This document shows positions 1 to 11,642 of a stretch of DNA of 64,000 bases, piece after piece. Both the position numbers and the translations under genes were made by a program. This DNA comes from Lampris incognitus (lineage: Eukaryota; Chordata; Actinopteri; Lampriformes; Lampridae). Numbering within the stretch: position 1 is the stretch's first letter; the number at the start of each line of letters is the position of its first letter. The stretch spans positions 30,393,311 to 30,457,310 of the forward strand of contig NC_079222.1 in NCBI RefSeq assembly GCF_029633865.1. Direction: 5' to 3'. A model generated the notes under the pieces. It did no database searches and was not told the DNA's origin. It saw only the letters and a program-made list of their open reading frames with translations.

Positions 1-285
1 TATGTGTCTACTGTTTGGATTTCTGATTTTGTATGCACAAGTTTACAATTTGGAACTTGATGAAGGTTCAAAATAAATGAAATAAAAAAAAAACCTTTTT
101 TCCCAGTTACGTTTTTCCTCATCTGAATTGAAGGTCAAAGGATAGGGGGCATCATACAATGCACAAAAAGTAATTTTGATTTTTAAGCCCTCTGTGACTA
201 AATTATAATTTTGGGCTATACATATAAATGTGACTTGATATTTCAGCAATCAGCCATTTCTTGGGCACTTAAGGTTACTGGAAGT

Positions 286-358
286 GTCTGGGTAGCTCAG
301 ACAGTAGAGCAACAGCCTTTTAATCTGAGGGTCCAGGCTTCAAGTCTCTGTTCAAGCG
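286..358 (+). pseudogene. tRNA-Lys(TTT) relic
   Basis: Reference for all Lys entries: the family consensus is a 73-base cloverleaf with arms GCCTGGG/TTCAGGC, GCTC/GAGC, TCAGA/TCTGA and CAGGG/CCCTG and loop CTTTTAA, matching vertebrate tRNA-Lys-UUU apart from acceptor positions. This copy keeps the TTT anticodon, but its anticodon stem (ACAGC/TCTGA) has two mismatches and the T stem one, so it is probably dead. Confidence 0.75.
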
Positions 359-706
359 TTTGTTTCGAACTTCAGAGGAGTTTTCACTAACTAAAGTACA
401 AGATGTTCTTTATAAACGTAGCTAGTGTCCTGATGAACTGCTACTTAAGCAACTCCAATCAAATGTGGTGCACATAGAAGAGCAACAGATATAAAGTGAC
501 ATGAACATTTTGTCAAATATGCTGAAGTCATTAAAGTATGTCACACTTGTTATGAGGTTTGATATGAGCATGTTATTCCCCACTGCTTACAACACTTAGA
601 ATATTAATGGCTTTGAGGTGCTTTAAAAATACCGCACTTGGAGACATTGGATAACTAGGGGACAGTTTTACATTTGTTGTGTGACTGTACCTGAACACCG
701 TACCCT

Positions 707-779
707 AGTTTGTTGGAGCAGTAGGCAGTGTGTCAATTTCATAATCTGAAGTTAGTGAGTTCTACCCTCATACAGCCAG
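707..779 (+). pseudogene. tRNA-Met(CAT) relic
   Basis: Reference for all Met entries: the D arm (GAGCAGTAGGCA), a CAT anticodon in loop TTCATAA or CTCATAA, the 3' anticodon stem TCTGA and the T arm GTGAG...CTCAT follow vertebrate elongator tRNA-Met in order and spacing. The acceptor stem AGTTTGT/ACAGCCA pairs at only five of seven positions. It is read as a degenerate gene rather than chance similarity because 20 copies keep the same layout. Confidence 0.7.
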
Positions 780-1272
780 AATGGTTTTATAATTCGCTGT
801 AGATTTGTGTTATGACCTCTTATGTTCAGATTACTGATGAAGCACAATGTCCAAACCCGTTATTGCTGATCATTTCAGTGTTCTAGAAATACAGTAATGA
901 TACGTGTCCAATACCGTTACATCTTCCTGCGTGACAATGCTCTACCTCTTTAAAATCAGAGTAAAATTGTGCTGGATAGATAAACTGGATTAGCAGCCTT
1001 ATACGGAACATAAGTCTCGTAGTTACACTTCACAGTGCTGATACACATAAATATTGAAAGCCTTTCGTCACAATTAATTTCAGTGTCGTAGAAATACAAT
1101 AAGTATGCTTGCTGAACATATAACTATGTGACACCCATCTACAAAACAGCAAAACGTTGGCTAAAGTGAACCTCTATATAGTAGGTAAGTCTTGCAGTTA
1201 AGTTGACAATAATTGTTGTAGTCTTAAAAGGCCTACGTAAACATAACACAGACACGTCTCTTCCAACTCCTC

Positions 1273-1343
1273 TGAAAAACGCGGACATCGATCCGGCTGC
1301 CTCACATGCGAAGCGAGCTTTCTACCACTTGAGCTAATTCCTC
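1273..1343 (-). pseudogene. tRNA-Ala(CGC) relic
   Basis: Reference for all Ala entries: the family consensus has arms GGGGAAT/ATTCTCC, GCTC/GAGC, CTCGC/GCGAG and GCGGG/CCCGC, the same body as vertebrate tRNA-Ala genes of the GGGGAATTAGCTC type, with anticodon CGC or TGC. This copy lacks two bases of the anticodon stem and has a damaged acceptor and D stem. Confidence 0.75.
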
Positions 1344-1864
1344 TCACACAGCAACACAGAACAGCACTCGGAAGGGCATATTTCACGTTACAACAATGAA
1401 TAAACCCTACAGGAAACGATAATGATGAGTTCTATGGTATCTTACTGCTTCACAACTGTTGGCTTGCTGCTGTTCAGACCAAGATAGCACCCTTGGTTTT
1501 TAATAACTGGCTTTATTTTTTTGACCCACAAAAAGGAAATGTATGGAGGTGAATTGATGGGGGATGGGTAGTGGGATTTATATGTGTCTACTGTTTGGAT
1601 TTCTGATTTTGTATGCACAAGTTTACAATTTGGAACTTGATGAAGGTTCAAAATAAATGAAATAAAAAAAAACCTTTTTTCCCAGTTACGTTTTTCCTCA
1701 TCTGAATTGAAGGTCAAAGGATAGGGGGCATCATACAATGCACAAAAAGTAATTTTGATTTTTAAGCCCTCTGTGACTAAATTATAATTTTGGGCTATAC
1801 ATATAAATGTGACTTGATATTTCAGCAATCAGCCATTTCTTGGGCACTTAAGGTTACTGGAAGT

Positions 1865-1937
1865 GTCTGGGTAGCTCAGACAGTAGAGCAACAGCCTTTT
1901 AATCTGAGGGTCCAGGCTTCAAGTCCCTGTTCAGGCG
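1865..1937 (+). pseudogene. tRNA-Lys(TTT), degenerate
   Basis: Full 73-base length and TTT anticodon. It shares the two anticodon-stem mismatches and the T-stem C·C mismatch of the copy at 286, so both descend from the same damaged parent. Confidence 0.75.
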
Positions 1938-2456
1938 TTTGTTTCGAACTTCAGAGGAGTTTTCACTAACTAAAGTACAAGATGTTCTTTATAAACGAAG
2001 CTAGTGTCCTGATGAACTGCTACCTAAGCAACTCCAATCAAATGTGGTGCACATAGAAGAGCAACAGATATAAAGTGACATGAATTTTTTGTCAAATATG
2101 CTGAATTCATTAAAGTATGTCACACTTGTTATGAGGTTTGATATGAGCATGTTATTCCCCACTGCTTACAACACTTAGAATATTAATGGCTTTGAGGTGC
2201 TCGTGGTTACACTTCACAGTGCTGATATACATAAATATTGAAAGTCTGTCGTCACAATTAATTTCAGTGTCGTAGAAATACAATAAGTATGCTTGCTGAA
2301 CATATACCTATGTGACACCCATCTACAAAACAGCAAAACGTTGGCTAAAGGGAACTTCTATATAGTAGGTAAGTCTTGCAGTTAAGTTGACAATAATTGT
2401 TGTAGTCTTAAGAGGCCTACGTAAACGTAACACAGACAAGTCTCTTCCAACTCCTC

Positions 2457-2527
2457 TGAAGAATGCGGGCATCGATCCCGCTGCCTCACATGCGAAGCGA
2501 GCTTTCTACCACTTGAGGTAATTCCTC
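2457..2527 (-). pseudogene. tRNA-Ala(CGC) relic
   Basis: The same two-base anticodon-stem loss as the copy at 1273, and a damaged D stem. The T arm GCGGG/CCCGC is intact. The shared lesion shows that 1273 and 2457 are duplicates of an already broken gene. Confidence 0.75.
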
Positions 2528-3052
2528 TCACACAGCAACACAGAACAGCACTCAGTAGGGCATTTTTCACGTTACAACAATGACTTGAAATAAACCCTAC
2601 TGGAAACGATAATGATGAGTTCTATGGTATATTACTGCTTCACAACTGTTGGCTTGCTGCTGTTCAGACCAAGATAGCACCCTTGGTTTTTAATAATTGG
2701 CTTTATTTTTTGACTCACAAAAAGGAAATGTATGGAGGTGAATTGATGGGGGATGGGTAGTGGGATTTATATGTGTCTACTGTTTGGATTTCCGATTTTG
2801 TTTGCACAAGTTTACAATTTTGAACTTGATGAAGGTTCAAAATAAATGAAATAAAAAAAACCTTTTTTCCCAGTTACGTTTTTCCTCATCTGAATCGAGG
2901 GTCAAAGGATAGGGGGCATCATACAATGCACAAAAAGTAATTTTGATTTTTAAGCCCTCTGGGACTAAATTATAATTTTGGGCTATACAGATAAATTTGA
3001 CTTGAGATTTCAGCAATCAGCTATTTCTTGGGCACTTAAGGTTACTGGGAGG

Positions 3053-3125
3053 GCCTGGATAGCTCAGACAGTAGAGCAACAGCCTTTTAATCTGAGGGTC
3101 CAGGCTTCAAGTCACTTTTCATGCG
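3053..3125 (+). pseudogene. tRNA-Lys(TTT), degenerate
   Basis: Acceptor GCCTGGA and D arm are good and the anticodon is TTT. The T stem and acceptor 3' strand (CACTT, TTCATGC) no longer pair well. Confidence 0.72.
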
Positions 3126-3495
3126 TTTATGTCGAACTTCAGAGGAGTCTTCACGAACTAAAGTGCAGCTGCTCCAGATGTTCTTTATAAACGTAGGCAG
3201 AGTTGCTAGTATCCTGATGAACTGCTACCCAAGCAACTCCAATCAAATATAGTTTACATAGATGAGCAGCGGTTACAAAGTGACATGAACGACTTGTCAT
3301 ATATGCTAAAAAAGAAGTCATTAAATTATGTCACACTTGTTATGAAGTTTGATATGAGCACGTTATTTCCCACTGCTAAAAACACTAGAATATTACTGGC
3401 TTTGAGGTGCTTTAACAAGACCGCACTTGGAGATATTGGATAATTAGGGGACAGTTTTACACTTGTTATGTGACTGTACCTGAGTACTGTACCCT

Positions 3496-3568
3496 AGTAT
3501 GTTGGAGCAGTAGGCAGTGTGTCAGTTTCATAATCTGAAGTTAGTGAGTTCAACCCTCATACAGCCAG
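3496..3568 (+). pseudogene. tRNA-Met(CAT) relic
   Basis: 73 bases, with CAT anticodon and T arm kept. Acceptor AGTATGT pairs poorly with ACAGCCA. Confidence 0.7.
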
Positions 3569-4053
3569 AATGGTTTTATATTTCACTGTAGAATTGTGTC
3601 ATGAACTCTTATGTTCAGATTACTGATCAAGCAGAATGTCCAAACCCGTTATTGCTGATCATTTCAGTGTTCTAGAAATACAGTAACGATGCTTGTCCAG
3701 TACCGTTACATCTTCCTGCGTGACCATGCTGTACCTCTTTAAAATCAGAGTAAAATTGCGCTAGATAGATAAACTGGATTAGCAGCCTTATACGGAACAT
3801 AAGCCTCGTAGTTACACTTCACAGTACTGATATACATAAATATTGAAAGCGTGTCGTCACTGTTCATTTCAGTGTTGTAGAAATACAATAAGTATGCTTG
3901 CTGAACATATACCTATGTGACACCCATCCACAAATAATCTAATAATCTGAACTGGATTGGCAGCCCTGTATAGTAGGGAAGACTTCCAGTTAAAGTGGCA
4001 ATAATAGTTGCCGTTTCAAGAAGCCTGCACAAACAAGTCTCTTCCAAATCCTC

Positions 4054-4126
4054 TGGAGAACGCGGACATCAATCCCGCTGCCTCTCGCATGCGAAGCGAG
4101 CGCTCTACCACTTGAGCTAATTCCTC
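4054..4126 (-). tRNA. tRNA-Ala(CGC), near-complete
   Basis: Full length. Anticodon stem CTCGC/GCGAG is perfect. The T loop carries T instead of the conserved C (ATTGATG) and the T stem has one mismatch, which weakens the B box, so function is doubtful. Confidence 0.7.
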
Positions 4127-4680
4127 TCCACGCGCCAACCCGTTCAGTAGGGTTTATTCACGTCATAGTTGTGTGGCGAAATGAAATTAAACTGCTGTGT
4201 TTCATCCCTTTGCTATCAGCACTCTTTAAAATGGTATACTCACTCAGTGTTGCCGAGGTTAGCTTGGCTCTTTCCCAGTCACCATAGCTCTTTGACGTTT
4301 ACTGCTAACTTATTTAGCTGTGTTGAAATGTCTTGTTCTAGCTGTGCTCTCTTCTTAGATAGGTTGTCTCTCTTACATAGAGTTGCTTGTCCATCAGTAA
4401 GTGAAACTTCATTCCATAAGGTTAAACTTGACTGACACTCCATATACCTTAGAGCTTTGACCTTAAAGTCAGCCCATTACTGTTTGTGACAGTGTGAATT
4501 ATAGCTTAGCCACATCAGCAAATCAAGCTTTTTTTTATCCTGGTACCGCAGGGTAGGAGTGCTGCCCTGCACTAGCTTTGCTTCCTGATTTGCAGTCTCT
4601 CCGCGTCAGTACACAGTGTGTCTCTGTTTTTGCTTGTCCTCTCAGCCACCATTAAACAAAACACGCTAGTAGTAGGCGAT
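4127..4680. repeat. Long Ala-Lys spacer, first part
   Basis: Reverse-complement counterpart of the spacers at 12,320, 19,638, 48,150 and 60,409. It contains the shared stretches around TTTATCCTGG and ACCATTAAACAAAACA. No coding frame or RNA motif was recognised. Confidence 0.75.
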
Positions 4681-4968
4681 GGTTGATGCTAGATCCAACG
4701 GGTTGTGGGCACGGAAGTTGCTGTGATTTGCTGTTGCGTCGGCGAATAGACATCGCGGGACACAGAAACGCACTGACTTGAAAAAAATGATGTGCACTGA
4801 AACATTTAGCTAGCTAGCTTACAACTGATCTTAACATTGCCAGATCATACTTTAATGATAGCAAACATTGACGCTTGCGAAAAATAGAAATTCAAAGAGT
4901 CTAAACCCTAACCAACAATCAATCACGTCTACTTCCGTGCCTACACCCCGTTGGATCTAGCATCAACC
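4681..4968. mobile_element. Unclassified MITE with 38-base inverted ends
   Basis: The outer 38 bases at each end (4681-4718 and 4931-4968) are inverted copies with two mismatches, beginning GGTTGATGCTAGATCC. Flanks read TAGGCGAT and TAGGCGAA, a likely 7-8 base target duplication of array sequence; other monomers carry the uninterrupted site. The 288-base element has no coding capacity. The superfamily is not clear: a 7-8 base duplication would suit hAT, but the tips do not start with the usual CAG. Confidence 0.82.
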
Positions 4969-5741
4969 TAGGCGAATCTATTATCGGCTACGTTAACCCT
5001 AGCATGGCCAGCTGATGTTCACTTTTACCTAAGGCCAGTTGCTGCCGACACTGAAGGTAATCTTAGGGTGCTAGCACTTCATTGGTAGAAACAGGAGAGC
5101 AAGGAACATAATGCACACACTAGAAACTCACCATTTTTTTCCATGTCAGCGCCAATGATACTAAATTAAACAATCTTGCGTGACAAATATAAAATATAGC
5201 TAAGACATGTGAAATTGCCAGAAAAATTAGTCGACATGGATTCCTTGTATCTGGTCCCCAACCTTTGAGGAATAATGATGAGTTCTACGGTAGATTACTG
5301 TCTCACAACTGTTGGCTTGCTCCTATTCAGACCAAGCAAGGAATCTTGGTTTTTACTAACTGGCTTTATTTTTGACCCACAAAAGGGAAATTTATGGGGG
5401 TGAATTGATGGGGTTGGGTGGTAGAATTTATATGTTTCTCCTGTTGGATTCCCGATTTTGTTTGTGCAAGTTTACAATTTGGACCTTGATGAAACTTCAA
5501 AATAAATGAAATTTATTTTTTTCCAATTATGCTTTTCCTCATCTGCATCGAGGGTCAAAGGATAGGGGGCGTCATACATTGCACAGAAAGTAATTTTGAT
5601 TTTAATGCCCTCTGGGACAAAAATTATAATTTGGGGCTATACAGAATTTGACTTGGGATTTGACTTGAGATAAAATTCAATTTGACTTGAGATACATTTC
5701 AGCCATCAGCAACTTCTTGGGCACTTAAGGTCACTGGGAGG
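4969..5741. repeat. Long Ala-Lys spacer, second part
   Basis: Array spacer resuming after the MITE and running to the next Lys relic. It contains the recurrent strings ATGATGAGTTCTACGGTAG and TTGACCCACAAAA. No gene recognised. Confidence 0.75.
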
Positions 5742-5808
5742 GCCTGGGTAGCTCAGACAGTAGAGCTTCAGACTTTGAGAGTCCAGGGTTCAAGTTCCTG
5801 TTCAGGCG
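5742..5808 (+). pseudogene. tRNA-Lys relic with anticodon-arm deletion
   Basis: Acceptor, D arm and T arm match the Lys consensus, but six bases of the anticodon loop and stem are gone, so no seven-base loop can form. Confidence 0.8.
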
Positions 5809-6185
5809 TTTGTTTCAAACTTCAGAGGGGTCTTCATTAACTGAAGTTAGGCTGCTCAAAACTTCCTTTATAAACGTATTCACAGTTATAGTGTCCTGAT
5901 GAACTGCTACCCAAGCAACTCCAATCGAATGTGGTGCACGTAGAAGAGCAGCGGAAACAATGTGACATCAATGTCTTGTCAAATATGCTGAAAAAGAAGC
6001 CCTTAGATTATCTCACACTCGTTATGAGGTTTGATATGACCACATGCTATTTCCCACTGCTTACAACAAGCTGAACTGGATTGGCAGCTCTGTATCGTAG
6101 GTAAGTCTTGCAATTAAATCGACAGTAATTGTAGTCTTAAGAGGCCTGTGTAAACGTAACACAGACAAGTGTCTTCCAATTCGTC

Positions 6186-6258
6186 TGGAAAATGCGGGCA
6201 TTGATCCCGCTGCCTCTCGCACGCGAAGCGAGAGCTCTACCACTTGAGCTAATTCCCC
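6186..6258 (-). tRNA. tRNA-Ala(CGC)
   Basis: 73 bases. All four stems can pair and the anticodon loop TTCGCGT holds CGC. T loop is ATCAATG. One of the better Ala copies in the left arm. Confidence 0.78.
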
Positions 6259-6799
6259 TCACACGACAATAAAGAACCCCATTCAGTAGGGCTTATTTCA
6301 CGTCACAACTATGACGTGAAGTAAACCCTACTGGAAACGAAAATGATGAGTTCTATGGTAGATTACTGCCTCACAATAGTTGGCTTGCTGCTGTTCAGAC
6401 CAAGCAAGGACTCTTGGTTTTTAATAAGTGGCTTTGTTTTTTTGACCCACAAAAAGAAATTCATGGGGGTGAATTGATGGTGGTGGGTAGTGGGATTTAT
6501 ATGTGTCTACTGTTTGGATTTCCGATTTGTTTGCCCAAGTTTACAATTTGGAACTTGATGAAGGTTCAAAGTAAATGAAATTTTTAAAAAAAACTAAAAA
6601 AAAAAACTTTTTTTCTCCAGTGACATTTTTCTTCATCTGAATCGAGGGTGAAAGGATAGGGTTTGTCATACAATGCACAAAAAGCAATTTTGATTTTTAA
6701 GCCCTCTGGGACTAAATTATAATTTTGGGCTAAACAGATAAATTTGACTTGAGATTTCAGCAATCAGCAATTACTTGGGCACTTAAGGTTACTGGAAGG

Positions 6800-6868
6800 G
6801 TCTGGCTAGCTCAGACGACAGAATGTCAGGCTTTTAATCTGAGGGTCCAGGCTCCAAGTCCCTATGCG
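6800..6868 (+). pseudogene. tRNA-Lys(TTT) relic
   Basis: Only 69 bases. Part of the T arm and acceptor is missing and the D arm is altered (GACGACAGAATG). The anticodon loop CTTTTAA is kept. Confidence 0.75.
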
Positions 6869-7238
6869 TTTGCTTCGAACTTCAGAGGAGTCTTCACGAA
6901 GTAAAATGCAGCTTCTCCAGGGGTTCTTCATAAACCTAGGCACAGTTGCAGGTATCCTGATGAACTGCTACTCAAGTGACTTTAATCAAATGTGGTGTAC
7001 ATAGAAGAACAGCGGATACAAAGTGACATGAAAGTCTTGTCATATACTCAAAAAAAGAAGTCATTAAATTATGTCAAACTTGTTATGAGGTTTCATATGA
7101 GCACGTTATTTCCCACTGCTTACAACACTAGAATATTACTGGCTTTGAGTTGCTTTAACAAGACCGCACTTGGAGACATTGGACGATTAGGGGACAGTTT
7201 TACACTTGTTGTGTGACTGTACCTGAGCACCGTACCCT

Positions 7239-7310
7239 AGTATTTTGGAGCAGTAGGCAGTGTGTCAGTCTCATATCTAAAGTTATTGAGTTCAACCCTC
7301 ATACCGCCAG
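7239..7310 (+). pseudogene. tRNA-Met(CAT) relic
   Basis: 72 bases, with one base missing after the anticodon (CATATCT instead of CATAATCT). Confidence 0.68.
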
Positions 7311-7565
7311 AATGGTTTTATATTTCGCTGTAGATTTGTGTCATGAACTCTGAAAAAAATCTTTTTTTTCCAGTTACACTTTTCCTCATCTGAATCGAGG
7401 GTCAAAGGATAGGGGGCGTCATACATTGCACAGAAAGTAATTTTGATTTTAATGCCCTCTGGGATAAAATTATAATTTGGGGCTATACAGAATTTGACTT
7501 GAGATTTGACTTGACATAAATTTCAGCAATCAGCAATTTCTTGGGCACTTAACGTAACTGGAAGG

Positions 7566-7638
7566 GTCTGGGTAGCTCAGACGGTAGAGCATAAGACTTT
7601 TAATCTGAGGGTCCAGGGTTCAAGTCCCTGTTCAGGTG
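7566..7638 (+). tRNA. tRNA-Lys(TTT), near-intact
   Basis: 73 bases with TTT anticodon and perfect T arm CAGGG/CCCTG. Deviations are acceptor GTCTGGG/TTCAGGT and one anticodon-stem mismatch (TAAGA). Confidence 0.8.
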
Positions 7639-8019
7639 TTAGTTACGAACCTCAGAGCGGTCTTCACTAATTGGAGTGCTGCTGCTCAAGTGCTTCTTTA
7701 TAAACGTATGCACAGTTGCTAGTGTCCTGATGAACTCCTACCCAAGCAACTCCAATCAAATGTGGTGCACATAGAAGAGCAGCGGAAACAATGTGACATC
7801 AACGTGTTGTCAAATATGCTGAGAAAGAAGCCCTTAAATTATGTCACACTCGTTATGAGGTTTGATATGACCACATGCTATTTCCCACTGCTTACAACAA
7901 GCTGAACTGGATTGGCAGCTCTGTATAGTAGGTAAGTCTTGCAGTTAAATTGACAATGATTGTTGTAGTCTTAAGAGGCCTGCGCAAACGTAGCACAGAC
8001 AAATCTCTTCCAACTCCTC

Positions 8020-8092
8020 CGGAGAATGGGGGTATCGACCCTGCTGTCTCTCGCATGCGAAGCGAGCGCTCCACCACTTGAGCTAATTCCTC
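8020..8092 (-). tRNA. tRNA-Ala(CGC), near-complete
   Basis: Perfect anticodon arm with CGC. T stem GCAGG/CCCCC has lost pairing and the discriminator is G rather than A, so it may be inactive. Confidence 0.7.
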
Positions 8093-8258
8093 TCACACAA
8101 CAACACGGAACCCCATTCAGTAGGGCTTATTTCACATCACAACTATGACGTGAAATAAACCCTACTGGAAACGATAATGATGAGTTCTACGGTAGATTAC
8201 TGCCTCACAATTGTTGGCTTGCTGCTGTTCAGACCAAGCAAGGACTCTTGGTTTTTAC

Positions 8259-8850
8259 ATCACATTACATTACAGTCATTTAGCCGACGCTTTTGTCCAA
8301 AGTGACTTACAATAAGTGCATTTAACGTCGGAAATCAGGAGAACTACTAGTCATCAGAGGTCATAAGTGCATCTAAACAAGCATCTAAGAGCAAAACCAG
8401 TGCTAAAGTAAAAGCGCAAGAAAGAGATTTTTTTTGTTTTTTAAATGAGTGAATAGAATAAGTGCTAAGCACAAGTAACAAGGTAGTAGTTCTTGAAGAG
8501 GTGAGTTTTCAACCTGCGCCGAAAGATGGGCAGCGAATCCGCTGTCCTGACATCAGTGGGGAGTTCATTCCACAATTGTGGAGCCAGGACAGAAAAGAGC
8601 CGTGACCAGGTTGATCGGCAGCAGGGGCCTCTGAGCGACGGGGCAACCAGGCGTCCCGAGGCAGCAGAGCGAAGCGGTCGGGCAGGGGTGTAGGGCTTGA
8701 CCATGGCCTGGAGATAGGAAGGAGCTGTTCCATTCATTGCGCTGTAGGCTAGCACCAGAGTCTTAAAATGGATGCGAGCAGCTACTGGGAGCCAGTGTAG
8801 AGACATGAGAAGGGGAGTTGTGTGGGAGAATTTAGGGCGGTTAAACGCCA
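8259..8850 (-). mobile_element. L2/CR1-type LINE, 3' fragment
   Basis: On the minus strand it encodes the end of a reverse-transcriptase protein (FNRPKFSHTTPLLMSLHWLP, then VAPSLRG and LWNELPTDVRTA), closely related to the L2 pieces at 24-36 kb. The 3' end is at the left, in the TGTAATGTAATGTGATG-type tail. It interrupts array sequence TTGGTTTTTAATAACTGG. It is strongly 5'-truncated, as is usual for LINE insertions. Confidence 0.88.
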
Positions 8851-9216
8851 GAATAACTGGCTTTCTTTTTTTGACCCACAAAAAGGAAAGGTATGTGGTG
8901 AACTGATGGGGGTGGGTAGTGGGATTTATATGGGTCTGCTGTTTGGATTTCCGCTTTTTTTTGCACACGTTTACAATTTGGAACTTGATGAAGGTTCAAA
9001 ATCAATGAAATTAAAAAAATACTTTTTTCCCACTTACGTTTTTCCTCATTTAAATCGAGGGTCAAAGGATAGGGGGCGTCATACATTGCACAGAAAGTAA
9101 TTGTGATTCTAAAGCCATCGGGGACTAAAATATAATTTAGCGCTATACAGATAAATTTGACTTGTGATACACTTTACCAATCAGCAATGTCTTGGGCACT
9201 TACGGTTATGGGAAGG

Positions 9217-9289
9217 GCCTGGGTAGCTCAGACGGTAGAGCATCAGACTTTTAAGCTGAGGGTCCAGGGTTCAAGTCCCTGTTCAGGCG
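9217..9289 (+). tRNA. tRNA-Lys(TTT), near-intact
   Basis: Matches the Lys consensus at all but one position: T39 to G next to the anticodon loop, breaking one stem pair. Confidence 0.85.
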
Positions 9290-9655
9290 TCGAACTTCAG
9301 TGGAGTCTTCACTAACTAAAGCGCAGCTGCTCAAGAGTTTCTTTATAAACCTATGCACAGTTGGTAGTGTCCTGATGAACTCCTGCTCAAGCAACTCCAA
9401 TCAAACGTGGTGCACATAGAAGGGCGGTGAAAACAAAGTGACATGAACGTCTTGTCAAATACGCTGAAAAAGAAGTCATTACATTATGTCACACTTGTTA
9501 TGAGGTTTGACATGAGCACGTTATTTACCACTGCTTACAACACTTAGAATATTACTGTCGTTGAGGTGCTTTAACAAGACCGCGCTTGGGAGACATTGGA
9601 TGATTAGGGGACAGTTTTACACTTGTTGTGTGACTGTACCCGAGTACTGTACCCT

Positions 9656-9723
9656 AGTTTGTTGGATGTCAGTATGTCAGTCTCATAATCTGAAGTTAGT
9701 GTGTTCAACCCTCATACAGACAG
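9656..9723 (+). pseudogene. tRNA-Met(CAT) relic with D-arm deletion
   Basis: About five bases of the D arm are missing; the anticodon and T arm remain recognisable. Confidence 0.65.
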
Positions 9724-10223
9724 AATGGTTTTATATTTCGCTGTAGATTTGTGTCATGAACTCTTATCTTCAGATTACTGATCAAGCAGAATGTTCAAAT
9801 CTGTTATTGATGATCATTTCAGTGTTCTAGAAATACAATCACGATGCTTGTCCAACACCGTTACATCTTCCTGCGTGACCATGCTGTAGCTCTTTAAAAA
9901 TAAAAAAATAATTTCACTGGATAGATAAACTGGATTAACAGCCTTATACGGAACATAAGTCTCGTAATTAGATTTCACAGTACTGATCTACACAAATATT
10001 GAAAGCATGTCGTCACAGTTCATTTCGGTGTTGTAGAAATACTATAAATATGCTTGCTTAACATATACCTATGTGGCATCCATCTACAAAACAGCAGAAC
10101 GCCGGCAAAGCTGAACTGGAAGCCCTGTTTAGTAGGTAAGTCTTGCAGTTAAAGTGACAATACCTGTTGCAGTCTTAAGAGGCCTGCAGAAACGTAACAC
10201 AGACTAGTTTCATCCAACTCCTC

Positions 10224-10296
10224 CGGAGTACACGGGCACCGATCCCGCTGACTCTCGCATGCGAAGCAAGCGCCCTACCACTTGAGCTAATTCACC
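10224..10296 (-). pseudogene. tRNA-Ala(CGC), degenerate
   Basis: 73 bases with CGC, but with mismatches in the acceptor, D stem (GAGC to GGGC) and anticodon stem. Confidence 0.7.
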
Positions 10297-10916
10297 TCAC
10301 ACAACAACGAAGAAACCCATTCAGAAGGGTTTATTTTATGTCAAAGTTGTGTGGCGAAATGAAATTAAACTGATTAAACTGATGTATTTCATCCCTTGGC
10401 TGTGAGTATTCTTTAAAATCGTGTACTCACTAAATATAGGCAGAGGGTAGCTATGCTCTTACCTTAGCTCTTTGTCGTTTACTGCTAACGTATCTAGCTG
10501 TATAGAGCACTCCTGGCTTTGAGGCGCTCTAACAAAACCGCACTTAGAGACATTGGATAATTCGGGGACATGGATTCATTGTATAAGCTCCCATATCTTC
10601 GAGGGATATTTATGCCCCTATGGCAGGTTAATCTGTCTGAACTGTTGGCTTGCTCCATTTTAGACAGAGCAAGGATTCTTGCTTTTAGATAAATAGATTA
10701 CTTTCTGCGACCCAGAGTGGAAATCTACAGGGTTGATTTGAGGCGGGTGGGTGGGTGGTGAGATGTATTTGTGTCTCCTTTTCGGACTTCTAATTTTGTT
10801 TGTGCAATTTCCCAACTTGGAACTTGTTGAAAGATTCAAAATTAATCAAATAAAATAAAAAACTTTTTTTTCCCCCATTATGATGATCCTCATCTGAGCT
10901 GACAGTTTGAAACAAA

Positions 10917-10989
10917 CGCCTGAAAAGGCACTTCAACGCTGGACCCTCAGATTAAAAGTCTGATGCTCTACCGTCTGAGCTACCCAGGA
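10917..10989 (-). pseudogene. tRNA-Lys(TTT) relic, first copy after the orientation flip
   Basis: The anticodon arm is perfect, but the T loop reads TTGAAGT instead of TTCAAGT and the T stem is altered, which damages the B box. Confidence 0.75.
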
Positions 10990-11642
10990 CCTCCAAAAGC
11001 ATTTAAGTGCCAAAGAAATTGCTGATTGGTGAAATGTATTTCAAGTCAAATTTATCTGTACAACCTAAATTATAATTTAGTCCCAGAGACCTTTAAAATC
11101 ACAATTACTGTCTGTGCAATGTATGATGCCCCCTATCATTTGACACTCGATTCAGATGAGGAAAAATGTAACTGGACAACAAAAAAAAAAGATTTTTTAT
11201 TGCAGTTATTTTGAACCTTCAGCAAGTTCCAAATTGTAAACTTGTGCAAAAAAAATCGGAAATCCAAACAGGAGACATGTATAAATCCCACTACCCTCCC
11301 CCATCAAGTCACCCCTATAAATTTCAATTTTGTTGGTCAAAAAGTAAAAGCCACTTATAAAATTCCAAGAGTCCTCGCTCGGTCTGAATAGGAGCAACCC
11401 AACAGTTGTCAGAAAGTAATCTACCATAGAGCTCATCATTATCACTCAAGGGTAAGGGAACAGATGAATCCATGTTGACACATCTTTCTGGCAAAGTCAC
11501 AAGTCTTATCTATGTTTTTCTTTGTCACCTAAATTCTAGAACACTGAAATGATAAGCAATAACAGGTTTGGACATTCTGCTTGATCAGTAATCTGAAGAT
11601 AAAAGTTCATGACACAAATCTGTAGGGAAATATAACACCATT

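Larger units (their letters stand above)
1..10900 (-). repeat. tRNA-gene tandem array, left arm (Lys/Met on +, Ala on -)
   Basis: Monomers follow each other in one orientation, each with tRNA-Lys (+), a tRNA-Met relic (+) and tRNA-Ala (-). The gaps recur: about 350 bases between Lys and Met, about 490 between Met and Ala, and 0.5-1.6 kb of AT-rich spacer from Ala to the next Lys. The spacers share landmark strings such as CCCCCTATCC (reverse-complemented here) and TTGACCCACAAAA, and hold nothing I recognise as coding. The monomer at 1938-2456 has lost its Met relic. Copies visibly differ from one another, so this arm looks older and less homogenised than the right arm. Confidence 0.9.

Noticed and set aside
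4440-4560. A further tRNA or small RNA gene in the long spacer (around TTTATCCTGG and GTAGAGCTCAT-like stretches)
   Set aside because: I could not form a cloverleaf or match a known small RNA; conservation here is explained by the repeat.
9217-9289. Lys copies as SINEs derived from tRNA-Lys
   Set aside because: They lie at fixed spacing within a tandem monomer together with Ala and Met sequences and have no target duplications or tails of their own.
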